Positions 1-7,470 of a DNA stretch of 54,616 nt are shown here, one piece after another. The DNA is taken from the NCBI GenBank assembly GCA_018335675.1, contig JAGXRQ010000043.1:1-54616 (forward strand), given 5' to 3'. How positions within the stretch are numbered: position 1 is the stretch's first letter; each line of letters begins with the position of its first letter. The translations under genes were made by a program, and so were the position numbers. A model generated the notes under the pieces. That model was given only the letters and a program-made list of their open reading frames with translations. It had not been told where the DNA came from and made no database searches. Source of the stretch: Bacteroidota bacterium (lineage in GTDB: Bacteria > Bacteroidota > Bacteroidia > Bacteroidales > UBA7960).

Positions 1-518
1 CTTTTTTTTGACGAGGAAAGCCAATTTAAACTTTATCCATCAGGACAAGGGGAAAGATAATTTCTTTCTCCTTTGTCTTGAAAAATATTATTTACTTTAT
101 ATCCTCGTAAAAAGTTGCATTAATTACTTGAATTTAGTACTTATTACGACAGGCAGGCGCAAGGGTATAGTTTCTATGAGATGATGAGATAATTGAGGCT
201 GAGAGTTAAAAACTAAAAGTGGAAAGAGAAATGTGCCAATATGCCAATGTGGTAATGTGCCAATGTGGCAATATGCCAATGTGATAATATGCCAATATTT
301 GTGTCAAAATGAGGTGCAGAGCACCGATAACATCGATTGTGTAAACCGAAGAGCGTGATAACCTGCAAAAAGATATTAGTGTTATATTAAAAACGCTTTA
401 TTTTGTTTAAATTAAATATTTTAATAGCCTAAGTTTAATATTATTTTTACATTTGACATAATTTTGTGAGATATTGACTTATAGGATTTAGATTATTTGA
501 ATAACAAGTAAAAAGATA
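1..518. other. intergenic left edge, no gene seen
   Basis: I see no convincing coding region here. It holds an octanucleotide repeat (233-296) and a stretch near 203-221 rich in TTAAAAACTAAAAGT, which recurs at 5141-5185 and inverted at 5427-5473. A TAATTTTG box at 459-466 matches the Bacteroidota -7 consensus TAnnTTTG and lies 52 bases before the KilA-N start. No TTG sits at the expected spacing upstream, so this is only a half-supported promoter. Confidence 0.6.
233..296. repeat. octanucleotide tandem repeat, 8 copies
   Basis: Eight consecutive 8-base units fit RTGNYAAT, for example GTGCCAAT and ATGCCAAT. The same unit in reverse orientation (ATTGGCAT, ATTGGCAC) recurs at 4389-4428 and 5479-5526, so this is a dispersed family and not a local slip. 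Confidence 0.85.
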
Positions 519-1331
519 ATGGCGAAAAAATTAAAAATAAATGTAAAAGGTACTGAAATTACCCTGCTTACACTAAATGAAAAAGATTTTATCAGCCTTA
601 CCGATATGACTGTTAGTTATAAAGAAGGTAGTGGCTTAATTGGTAAATGGGTTACTAATAAAAATACTCTTGAGTATCTTGGAATTTGGGAAAAAATAAA
701 CAATCCCAATTTTAATTACCCCGAATTCGGTGTAATTGAAAAAGAATCTGGAGTAAACAGATTTATAATGTCCGTTGGTCAATGGGTTGGTAGAACCAAC
801 GCTATGGGATTAATTGTGAAAGCCGGAAGATATGGCGGTACTTTTGCCCACAAAGATATTGCTTTCCACTTTGCTATGTGGTTAAGCCCTGAATTTCAGA
901 TTTATCTGATAAATGAATTTCAGCGGCTTAAAGAAATTGAATCTAAAGAATTAGGATGGAATGTTAGCCGCATTCTTTCAAAAATTAATTACCGTATTCA
1001 TACCGATGCTATTAAAGAAAAACTGATTCCTGATAAACTGCCTCTGGATAAAATCCAACATGTTTATGCCTCGGAAGCTGATGTGTTGAACGTTGCTCTA
1101 TTTGGCTTTACTGCAATGGAATGGCGTAATACCAATCCCGATAAAGAAGGTAACATGCGTGATTATGCAACTCTTGAGCAATTGGTGGTTCTGGCTAACT
1201 TAGAAAGCATGAATGCATTATTTATACGGCAACAGATATCACAACCACAGCGTCTTGTATTACTAAATGAGCAAGCTATTCAGCAAATGAAAAGTATTTT
1301 ATCCGGGCCAGGATTAAACAAATTGCAATAA
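519..1331 (+). CDS. KilA-N domain DNA-binding protein
   Basis: 270 residues. The N-terminal half resembles the KilA-N domain, a DNA-binding module of phages and large DNA viruses. Supporting features are the stretch from about residue 25 (ISLTDM) through a W-rich core (GKWVTNKNTLEYLGIWE) to FAHKDIAFHFAMWLSPEFQIYL near 115-130, the family's typical helix. The C-terminal half (EADVLNVALFGFTAMEWR onward) is shared by stand-alone Bacteroidota KilA-N proteins as far as I recall. It starts at the first ATG, after a gap with a possible TAATTTTG -7 box at 459-466. A remnant of a phage-associated DUF5131 gene follows 90 bases downstream on the same strand, so the two may be leftovers of one phage or defence island. 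Its regulatory target is unknown. Confidence 0.85.
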   Translation: MAKKLKINVKGTEITLLTLNEKDFISLTDMTVSYKEGSGLIGKWVTNKNTLEYLGIWEKINNPNFNYPEFGVIEKESGVNRFIMSVGQWVGRTNAMGLIVKAGRYGGTFAHKDIAFHFAMWLSPEFQIYLINEFQRLKEIESKELGWNVSRILSKINYRIHTDAIKEKLIPDKLPLDKIQHVYASEADVLNVALFGFTAMEWRNTNPDKEGNMRDYATLEQLVVLANLESMNALFIRQQISQPQRLVLLNEQAIQQMKSILSGPGLNKLQ

Positions 1332-1421
1332 TATAAAACTAAACCCTTTAGACATATCTATTTGCATCTAATAATAAAAACGCGCTCAAAATTGCTAAAC
1401 AGATAATTGAATTATAACCAA

Positions 1422-1697
1422 ATGGCTCAATCAAAAATAGAATGGACAGAAAGTACATGGAACCCTATAACGGGTTGTACTAAGATATCTGCCGGTTGTA
1501 AGTTTTGCTATGCTGAAGTAATGGCAAGGCGTTGCCCAATAAATGAAGAATGGGTGCTCGATATAAAAGAGCAATGCCAAAACGCCAAAGTGGCATTTTA
1601 CTTTAAACAATGGGGCGGCACCAATAAAAAGAAAGCCGGCAAAATGCTCAATGGTAAAATGTATATGGAAATGCCTGAGTTTGGGGATGTGTATTAA
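1422..1697 (+). pseudogene. DUF5131 (phage Gp37/Gp68-like) gene with central deletion
   Basis: A 91-residue reading frame from the ATG at 1422. Residues 3-36 match the family N-terminus ([19 protein letters not shown], then GCKFCYAE). The sequence then jumps directly to the family C-terminus ([37 protein letters not shown]). DUF5131 proteins are usually about 230-270 residues, so roughly 150 central residues are missing while both ends stay in one open frame. I read this as an in-frame internal deletion. The start at 1422 is preferred over the upstream TTG at 1407 because family members begin close to the KIEWT motif. It could encode a stable miniprotein, but loss of the core argues against the original function. 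Confidence 0.75.
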
Positions 1698-1808
1698 AGC
1701 CTGTTCAACAATAGGAAACCTATGGGGAATGTTCAATTAAGTGTGTCATTTTTTATTGAAGTCAATTAAATTAATTCCAAAGCGAGAGAAAGGCCCCATT
1801 TCCCCATT

Positions 1809-3473
1809 TTATGAAATGTACCCAATCCTTACCCTATCCTTATAAAATGTTTCTTCTTTGCAGAATTCTATAATGTGCTTAATGTCAGCGGACTTTCCAT
1901 GAATTGCCTCGTAAGTTGCAGTTTTTCTAACTATATTATCAATTTGTCCGCCGGAGAAATCAAACGGAGAAGAAAGAATTTCGCAATCAGATAATTTCAA
2001 ACTTGGAATTTTTAATTTCCAGATCTTTGTTTTGGTTTTTATATCCGGTTTGTTAAACTCTATCTTAAACAAAAACCTTCGTTCAAATGCCTTGTCAATA
2101 TTGTTAACCAGATTTGTGGTTGCTATTAAAATTCCATCAAAGTTTTCAAGTTCTTCAAGAATTATATTTTGAATAGTATTTTCTGTTTGTGCAACATTTG
2201 AGATTGAGCTATCTTTTCTCTTGGAAATAATTGCATCAGCCTCGTTGAAAAGTAAGATTGGTGTTCTTTTGCATTCTTGAGCAAAGGATTTATACTTTGT
2301 GAAAACCCTTTTTATCAGCTTTTCGCTTTCACCAAACCACATTGACTTGGTTTGACTTATATCAACCTTCATTATCTCACGATTTGTTTTTTTTGCTATT
2401 TGCAAAACGGATTCCGTTTTTCCTGTGCCCGGCGCTCCAAAGAGCATTACTGTTACACCATTAGGTAAGCCTTTATCTTTAAGCCTTTTCATGGTTTTTT
2501 TAAGGTTTACTTCTTTCAATAAGTTGTTTAACAAGCTTAGCTGTTTCATTTCCTCCTCGTGAAAAACAAGCTTTCTAGGAGTAATATCGGCAGGCATGAT
2601 TACATCGTCCCTTTTTTGTTTGGTGTTATATAACTTAACATTGCACTCTGTAAGAATATTTATTGACTTTTTTGTCAGCTTTAAATCAGAGTTATTTAAA
2701 AACATAGCTTCAACAATTTCTATCAGATCATTTTTAATCAAATAATGCTCTCCTTTTAGCAACTCTTGAGTGTATTTCACCCTTTTTGAGGGGGTGTCGT
2801 AGAAATATTCAATCGTTTTGGAAAGATCTACAGCCTCATTTCCTGAGATTGTTTCCCAGATTAGATATAAATACAAAAAAGTATCCGAAGCAGAAAGCTT
2901 GAAGTTATATACTTTTTGTATTAGAGGAAAGTGACGGTTTTGAGATATAATCTTGTCTGCCTTATGTAAAAGCATTCGAGTGGAAATTTCCTTCTCGCTT
3001 CTTTGCTCCAGGATTGTGTTGAAGCTTTCAAGAACTTCAAAAAGATCATTGAAAACAAACTGAGCCACTTCCGGCATAGGCTTGCTCTCTAGTATTGCTT
3101 CTGAAATTTTTTCATTGATTGTAAGCTGATCATTAGCTCTTGCAAGATTTACCCTGTGTTGCGATCTTTGTTTTATAAATATACCACTATTGCAAAGTTG
3201 TTCAATGTCATCGCTATAATGGAGTAATTGCATTGGGTTACAGTCAAAGAATTTTATAAGGTCGTTATAGTCAACAGAATCGCCCTTGTAGTTAAGTGAT
3301 AAAACAACAGCGATAAAAAATGCCTGCATTTTGGTTGTTCCAAAATATTCCGACAGCAACAGCAATTCTTTGTCAATCTTCTCGAAATGCTTAACGTTGA
3401 GTTTGCAATCAGTAGATTTTTCATATATCTTTCCTATACTGCTTAATACCTTTTGCTTAATATTTTCTTTCAT
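1809..3473 (-). CDS. AAA+ family ATPase with long N-terminal region
   Basis: 554 residues. The N-terminal ~310 residues are helical and unrecognised. The C-terminal third is an AAA+ module: Walker A GAPGTGKTES near residue 345, a Walker B-like ILLFNEADAII near 405, sensor-1 region IATTNL, and an arginine-finger-like FERRF. The Walker B strand ends in Asn-Glu where most AAA proteins have Asp-Glu. A similar ILLFNEAD form occurs in a family of bacterial AAA proteins as I remember it, so it may still hydrolyse ATP. A TAGCTTTG box at 3490-3497 lies 17 bases upstream of the start and fits a -7 element. The gene stands alone between the DUF5131 remnant and tRNA-Cys. Substrate and process are unknown; a remodelling or protease-regulatory role is only inference. 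Confidence 0.8.
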   Translation of the reverse strand: MKENIKQKVLSSIGKIYEKSTDCKLNVKHFEKIDKELLLLSEYFGTTKMQAFFIAVVLSLNYKGDSVDYNDLIKFFDCNPMQLLHYSDDIEQLCNSGIFIKQRSQHRVNLARANDQLTINEKISEAILESKPMPEVAQFVFNDLFEVLESFNTILEQRSEKEISTRMLLHKADKIISQNRHFPLIQKVYNFKLSASDTFLYLYLIWETISGNEAVDLSKTIEYFYDTPSKRVKYTQELLKGEHYLIKNDLIEIVEAMFLNNSDLKLTKKSINILTECNVKLYNTKQKRDDVIMPADITPRKLVFHEEEMKQLSLLNNLLKEVNLKKTMKRLKDKGLPNGVTVMLFGAPGTGKTESVLQIAKKTNREIMKVDISQTKSMWFGESEKLIKRVFTKYKSFAQECKRTPILLFNEADAIISKRKDSSISNVAQTENTIQNIILEELENFDGILIATTNLVNNIDKAFERRFLFKIEFNKPDIKTKTKIWKLKIPSLKLSDCEILSSPFDFSGGQIDNIVRKTATYEAIHGKSADIKHIIEFCKEETFYKDRVRIGYIS

Positions 3474-3631
3474 CTTTGTAATTTTTGCACAAAGCTAAAA
3501 GGTAGGTGCGCCAAGAAATGTCGTGGTTGGTGTTTTTTTGAAATTTATAGGAATATATTTTGGTGTATTAGGCTTTTGATTTTAAGTTAATAGACATCTA
3601 ATCATCTTAAATCGTGATGTTTACAACCCCC

Positions 3632-3671
3632 TAAAAACAAAAGGATTAGAAATTATCTTTCTAATCCTTTT
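3632..3671 (-). terminator. Rho-independent terminator of tRNA-Cys
   Basis: A perfect 14-bp stem (3639-3652 with 3658-3671) around a 5-base loop, followed on the minus strand by GTTTTTAG. It begins 11 bases after the tRNA-Cys 3' end. Confidence 0.85.
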
Positions 3672-3681
3672 CTGTACGTGG

Positions 3682-3752
3682 AGGTTTCGAGCGGATTCGA
3701 ACCGCTGTAGGAGGTTTTGCAGACCTCTGCCTAGCCACTCGGCCACGAAACC
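3682..3752 (-). tRNA. tRNA-Cys (GCA)
   Basis: Reads GGTTTCG...CGAAACC as a 7-bp acceptor stem with U as the discriminator base, as expected for Cys. The anticodon loop CTGCAAA gives anticodon GCA. The T arm contains GGTTCGAATCC. The CCA end is not encoded. It has its own promoter (3773-3802) and terminator (3632-3671). Confidence 0.95.
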
Positions 3753-3772
3753 ATGATGTCAAATTTGAAGCG

Positions 3773-3802
3773 CAAAATTACTACTTATTCTTGTAATAGC
3801 AA
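3773..3802 (-). promoter_or_regulatory. Bacteroidota-type promoter for tRNA-Cys
   Basis: Minus strand TTG (3800-3802), 19-base spacer, TAATTTTG (3773-3780). This is an exact match to the Bacteroidota vegetative consensus TTG-N19-TAnnTTTG, and it ends 20 bases before the tRNA 5' end. Confidence 0.8.
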
Positions 3803-3924
3803 AATGTTTTTTTAATCTTACTCATCTGTGTATTGAAAATATTATTCTATCAAAAAACTAAAATCCGAAACCCGAATATCAAAAAACGAAACAAATTCGA
3901 AAAAAATCAAATTCAAAATAAAAA

Positions 3925-4033
3925 AAACCACAAAGAGCACAAAGTTTCTCACAAAGGTCAAAAAGAGATTTAGATTAAATCTCTTTTTCTTTTTGCCCTT
4001 AGTGCATTCTTGGTGTACTTTGTGGTAAAAAAA
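3925..4033. repeat. palindromic intergenic element, about 109 bp
   Basis: The outer arms are imperfect inverted repeats (AACCACAAAGAGCACAAAG on the left, TGTACTTTGTGGT on the right). The centre is a perfect 13-bp stem (3960-3972 with 3976-3988) around a 3-base loop. The arm sequence and the segment before it (3861-3945) recur at about 27625-27705. It resembles a small non-autonomous palindromic element and encodes nothing. Confidence 0.7.
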
Positions 4034-4180
4034 ACATAGAATTATTATTATATCTAATTACGAATTGGATACGAATTTACGAATTGAGAATTGTGTTTGC
4101 GAGAAACCCTCTGCGCAACTTTTCGTTCAAATATTTTGCGACCTTGGCGTGGAATTATTTCACTTGAAATCAGAAATCAA

Positions 4181-4329
4181 GGTTTTTATTCCTCGCAAAA
4201 ACCGCAAAGAAGAATTCTCGCAAAGTTATGTGAAGAAAAGTGTAAAAAAACCTCATTGAACCTCTGTGTTCTCTGTGTCTCCGTGGTAAGAAAAAATCCG
4301 AAAAACGAATATCAAAAAACGAAACAAAT
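4181..4329. repeat. 149-bp dispersed intergenic repeat, copy A
   Basis: Aligns without length change to 27512-27660. The first 50 bases are identical (from GGTTTTTATTCCTCGC), with scattered differences after that. It carries three modules: a GCAAAAACCGCAAAG block, a CTCTGTGTTCTCTGTGTC block, and CGAATATCAAAAAACG. Confidence 0.85.
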
Positions 4330-4388
4330 CAGAAATTAAAAATCAAAAAAATCATAGAATACAACAAAATCAGTTAGATGGAAATTTA

Positions 4389-4428
4389 ATTAGCATATTG
4401 GCATATTGACTCATTGGCACATTAACCA
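4389..4428. repeat. octanucleotide tandem repeat, 5 copies
   Basis: Units ATTAGCAT, ATTGGCAT, ATTGACTC, ATTGGCAC, ATTAACCA. This is the reverse orientation of the family at 233-296, and it ends directly against the folB stop codon. Confidence 0.7.
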
Positions 4429-4429
4429 A

Positions 4430-4942
4430 TCAACCAACCAACTTCTTCATACACTCCTCGCATATACAATCGGAATACTTTTCTTTGAGCAAATTGAGTT
4501 GCTCCTTGGTGAGTTTGTGATTCATGCACCAGCAATCTGCATTATGCAAACAGATAAATTCTTTTCCGCAAGATGGACATGTTTTCTTTCTGCTTCTTTC
4601 CGACTCAAAGCTTACTGCATGCATTTTTGAACCCATTGGTGGATTTATCTTTGACACTTTTATCTTTATTGTGTGTATTGTTGTAAATCTCAGCATTATG
4701 GCATCGAGAATCTTAGCACCCAAATGTTCCAGTAAATTACAACTCTCAGACATTACTTCGTTAATAATATTGTAAATCTCCTGGTAATTAACCGTGTCTT
4801 CAAGATTATCGGTCTTCTCACTTATGGCAGTATCTACTTCAATCTCAAGATTTACTATGAATTTGTTGCCGATTACTTTCTCTTCGGCAAAACAACCGTG
4901 ATAAGCGAAGAATTCAATGTCTTCTAATATTATTTTTCCCAT
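4430..4942 (-). CDS. folB: dihydroneopterin aldolase fused to a Cys-rich CWC domain
   Basis: 170 residues. Residues 1-~115 are FolB-like: the start ILEDIEFFAYHGCFAEEKVIG carries the typical YHG and Glu positions, NYQEIY follows, and KINPPMG matches the KPNPP region with the conserved Lys. FolB converts 7,8-dihydroneopterin to 6-hydroxymethyl-dihydropterin in folate synthesis. FolB is normally about 120 residues. Here a further ~50 residues carry CPSCGKEFIC, DCWCMNHKL and CICEECM, which match the small Cys-rich CWC family, a probable zinc site found elsewhere as a free protein. The frame is continuous and codon use does not change, so I read it as a true fusion. No other folate genes are adjacent. 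A TATCTTTG box at 4963-4970 is a likely -7 element. Confidence 0.85.
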   Translation of the reverse strand: MGKIILEDIEFFAYHGCFAEEKVIGNKFIVNLEIEVDTAISEKTDNLEDTVNYQEIYNIINEVMSESCNLLEHLGAKILDAIMLRFTTIHTIKIKVSKINPPMGSKMHAVSFESERSRKKTCPSCGKEFICLHNADCWCMNHKLTKEQLNLLKEKYSDCICEECMKKLVG

Positions 4943-4958
4943 AGTAGTGGTTTTTAAT

Positions 4959-5138
4959 ATTGCAAAGATATTGTTTTTGTGGTTACAGAAGGGAGATAGA
5001 AGAGGGTATAGGGGTATAAGGGGTATAGGGGAGGGAAGCCGTCATCAGCTCCCCCTTTAGGGGGCTGGGGGGTAAGAAATGATTGATATAATTGCAAAGA
5101 TATTGTTTTTGTGGTTACAGGAGGGAGATAGAAGAGGG
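4959..5138. repeat. 48-bp direct repeats carrying the folB -7 box
   Basis: 4959-5006 and 5091-5138 are the same 48 bases with one mismatch. Each contains TATCTTTG on the minus strand (4963-4970 and 5095-5102). Between them lie GGGTATA-type heptamers (about 5005-5033) and a strong hairpin, AGCTCCCCC with GGGGGCT (about 5047-5067). Confidence 0.85.
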
Positions 5139-5140
5139 AC

Positions 5141-5473
5141 AGTTAAAAGTTAAAAACTAAAAGTGAAAAGTTAAAAGTGAAAAGCTGGAGCGAAGCGGTT
5201 TGGGGTCGCCATAATATCGAACGACTTTTACTGAGCGAAGTCTAACGTAAGTGAGATATCCCATTGTTCAGTGGTTCTGCATTTGTGTAATTTTCAAAAA
5301 AATGCTTATTAGCACACGGATGACGCTGATTTAACGGATAATCACAGATAAAAATCATTAGCAACCTGCGGAGCTCTTTGTATAATAGATAGGATTGAAC
5401 AGCGCGATTGCGTTTGGGGTTGGGGCTTTTCACTTTTAGTTTTTAGTTTTTCACTTTTAGTTTTTAACTCTCA
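5141..5473. repeat. inverted low-complexity repeats around a 240-bp core
   Basis: The left arm (5141-5185) is built from GTTAAAAACTAAAAGTGAAAAG-like units. The right arm (5427-5473) is its reverse complement with small changes. The core holds degenerate ACGGAT/ACGCTGAT phrases and no credible gene. The same unit appears near 205-221. Confidence 0.65.
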
Positions 5474-5478
5474 ATTAC

Positions 5479-5526
5479 ATTATTTCATTGGCACATTATC
5501 TCATTAGCATATTGGCACATTATAAC
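5479..5526. repeat. octanucleotide tandem repeat, 6 copies
   Basis: Units ATTATTTC, ATTGGCAC, ATTATCTC, ATTAGCAT, ATTGGCAC, ATTATAAC, of the same family as 233-296 and 4389-4428. The fifth unit contributes the TTG of the predicted glnS promoter. Confidence 0.75.
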
Positions 5527-5544
5527 AAATCTTTTATACTTTTG
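5512..5544 (+). promoter_or_regulatory. predicted glnS promoter
   Basis: TTG (5512-5514), 22-base spacer, TACTTTTG (5537-5544), which is a full match to TAnnTTTG. It ends 38 bases before the glnS start. The spacer is slightly longer than the ideal 19. Confidence 0.5.
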
Positions 5545-5582
5545 TACTCTGTTTAAAAATTTCCTCATTATAACTCTATACT

Positions 5583-7268
5583 ATGAATACCAACGAAAAC
5601 AGTTCTGAAGAGAAGAAAGTTTCATTAAATTTTCTTGAACAAATTATTGAAAACGACATTAAAGAAAATAAAAGCGGGGGTAAGGTTCACACTCGTTTTC
5701 CTCCGGAGCCAAACGGTTATCTGCATATTGGACATGCGAAGTCGATTTGTTTAAATTTTGGGCTTGCAAACAAATATAATGGTTTGTGCAACCTGAGATT
5801 TGATGATACTAATCCGACCACTGAAAGTGTTGAATATGTTAATTCTATCAGAGATGATGTTCACTGGCTTGGATTCGACTGGGAAGAGCGTGAATATTAT
5901 GCTTCTGACTATTTTGAAAAGTTGTATGAATACGCTATTTTCCTTATAAAAAAAGGCAAGGCTTATGTGTGTGAAATGACTGCTGAGGAAATTAGTGCAA
6001 ACAGAGGTACTCCTCAGATACCAGGGAAAGAAAGTCCATGGAGAAATAGGTCGGTAAGTGATAATCTAAGCATTTTTGAACGTATGCGAAATGGAGATTT
6101 CCCTGATGGAACCAGAGTTCTTAGAGCTAAAATAGATATGGCATCTCCAAATATGCACATGAGAGATCCTGTGATGTACCGCATTATGCACGCTCACCAT
6201 CACCGCACAGGAGATGATTGGTGTATTTATCCGATGTACGACTGGGCTCATGGGCAGAGCGATTATATGGAAGGAATAACCCATTCTATTTGTACTTTGG
6301 AATTTGAAGTTCACAGGCCTTTGTACGATTGGTTTTTGGATGAGCTTGAGATTAAAGATAACAGACCACGTCAAATTGAGTTTGCAAGATTAAATCTTAC
6401 CTATACCGTAATGAGTAAGCGTAAACTACTTGAATTGGTTGGTGGAGCTTATGTTCATGGTTGGGATGACCCAAGAATGCCTACAATATCAGGATTGAGA
6501 AGAAGGGGATATACTCCTGCTTCCTTGCGCAATTTTGCCGAAAGAGTTGGTATTGCTAAGAGAGAAAATTTTATTGAAGTGGAGTTGTTAGAACATTGTA
6601 TTAGAGAGGATTTGAATAAAAATTCTCCGAGAACAATGGCCGTTATGAATCCTCTTAAACTTATTATTACAAACTATGCTGAAGGTGAAACAGAAATTCT
6701 GCATGGAACTCTAAACCCTGAAGATCCTGAGTCAAGCACAAGACCTATTCCATTTTCAAGAGAGATTTTTATAGAAAAGGATGATTTTATGGAGAATCCT
6801 CCAAATAAGTTTTTCAGATTGTCTCCCGGCAGTGAGGTAAGGCTTAAGTATGCATATATAATTCGTTGCGACAGCTTTAAAAAAGATGCAAACGGTGAAA
6901 TATCTGAGATTTATTGCACATATTTTCCGGAAACGAAAAGTGGCATGAACTCACTAAAGAAGGTAAAAGGTACTCTTCATTGGGTAAATGCAGCTGATTG
7001 TATAAAGGCAGAAGTAAGATTATACGACAGACTTTTTGTAAATGAATATCCTGACGAAACAGAAGAAGGTAAAGATTTCAAACATAATCTTAATCCTGAT
7101 TCACTTGTTGTAACCACGGCTTATATTGAGCCACATGCCAGATCATATAAGGCTGGCGACAAATGTCAGTTCGAGAGAACCGGCTATTTTTGTGTTGATC
7201 CAGATACTACTGAATCCTTGATGGTATTCAACAGAACAGTATCTCTTAAAGATTCATGGAAAAAATAA
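5583..7268 (+). CDS. glnS: glutaminyl-tRNA synthetase
   Basis: 561 residues, the normal length. It charges tRNA-Gln with glutamine in the cytoplasm. Class I signatures are clear: [17 protein letters not shown] near residue 43 contains the HIGH motif, and VMSKRKL near 277 is the KMSKS-type loop. LRFDDTNP follows the HIGH region as in Gln/Glu enzymes, and the GlnRS-type anticodon-binding barrels fill the C-terminal 220 residues ([22 protein letters not shown]). GlnRS rather than GluRS is supported by overall length, the [20 protein letters not shown] block, and the cognate tRNA-Gln gene 80 bases downstream. The ATG at 5583 is 38 bases after a promoter-like TACTTTTG. Confidence 0.97.
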   Translation: MNTNENSSEEKKVSLNFLEQIIENDIKENKSGGKVHTRFPPEPNGYLHIGHAKSICLNFGLANKYNGLCNLRFDDTNPTTESVEYVNSIRDDVHWLGFDWEEREYYASDYFEKLYEYAIFLIKKGKAYVCEMTAEEISANRGTPQIPGKESPWRNRSVSDNLSIFERMRNGDFPDGTRVLRAKIDMASPNMHMRDPVMYRIMHAHHHRTGDDWCIYPMYDWAHGQSDYMEGITHSICTLEFEVHRPLYDWFLDELEIKDNRPRQIEFARLNLTYTVMSKRKLLELVGGAYVHGWDDPRMPTISGLRRRGYTPASLRNFAERVGIAKRENFIEVELLEHCIREDLNKNSPRTMAVMNPLKLIITNYAEGETEILHGTLNPEDPESSTRPIPFSREIFIEKDDFMENPPNKFFRLSPGSEVRLKYAYIIRCDSFKKDANGEISEIYCTYFPETKSGMNSLKKVKGTLHWVNAADCIKAEVRLYDRLFVNEYPDETEEGKDFKHNLNPDSLVVTTAYIEPHARSYKAGDKCQFERTGYFCVDPDTTESLMVFNRTVSLKDSWKK

Positions 7269-7330
7269 AGTTTTATAGAAAAGCTTTATAAAGTTTTTGT
7301 TTTTTAAAAGTGCAGATTAAATATATTTTT

Positions 7331-7338
7331 TAATTTTG
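7331..7338 (+). promoter_or_regulatory. -7 box of tRNA-Gln
   Basis: TAATTTTG matches TAnnTTTG and ends 10 bases before the tRNA 5' end. No TTG is present at the usual distance upstream, so read-through from glnS could also contribute. Confidence 0.5.
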
Positions 7339-7348
7339 CAGCTCAAAT

Positions 7349-7421
7349 TGTCCTGTGGTGTAATTGGCAACACGTCTGATTCTGGATCAGAAGAGTTTAG
7401 GTTCGAAACCTAACAGGACAA
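7349..7421 (+). tRNA. tRNA-Gln (CTG)
   Basis: The acceptor stem TGTCCTG/CAGGACA is perfect, followed by A as discriminator. The anticodon loop TTCTGGA gives CTG, reading CAG codons. The T arm contains GGTTCGAAACC. It lies directly downstream of the gene for its own synthetase. Confidence 0.95.
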
Positions 7422-7432
7422 CGCTGATTATC

Positions 7433-7470
7433 AACCCTTTGCGGATGTATTCTGCAAAGGGTTTTTATTT
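7433..7470 (+). terminator. Rho-independent terminator after tRNA-Gln
   Basis: A perfect 10-bp stem (7433-7442 with 7454-7463) with an 11-base loop, then TTTATTT. It runs into the stop codon of the convergent SulP gene. Confidence 0.85.

Larger units (their letters stand above)
3803..4429. other. repeat-rich intergenic region, no gene
   Basis: The gap between tRNA-Cys and folB is AT-rich and made largely of repeat modules also found at 26285-27735 and 45814-46384. Short open frames inside it are low-complexity readings of these repeats and have no protein-like features. Confidence 0.7.

Noticed and set aside
233-296. CRISPR-like array
   Set aside because: The units are 8 bases, contiguous and without spacers, so this is a simple tandem repeat.
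5242-5433. 63-codon minus-strand frame in the folB-glnS gap
   Set aside because: It lies in repeat-derived DNA with degenerate ACGGAT phrases and has no protein-like pattern.
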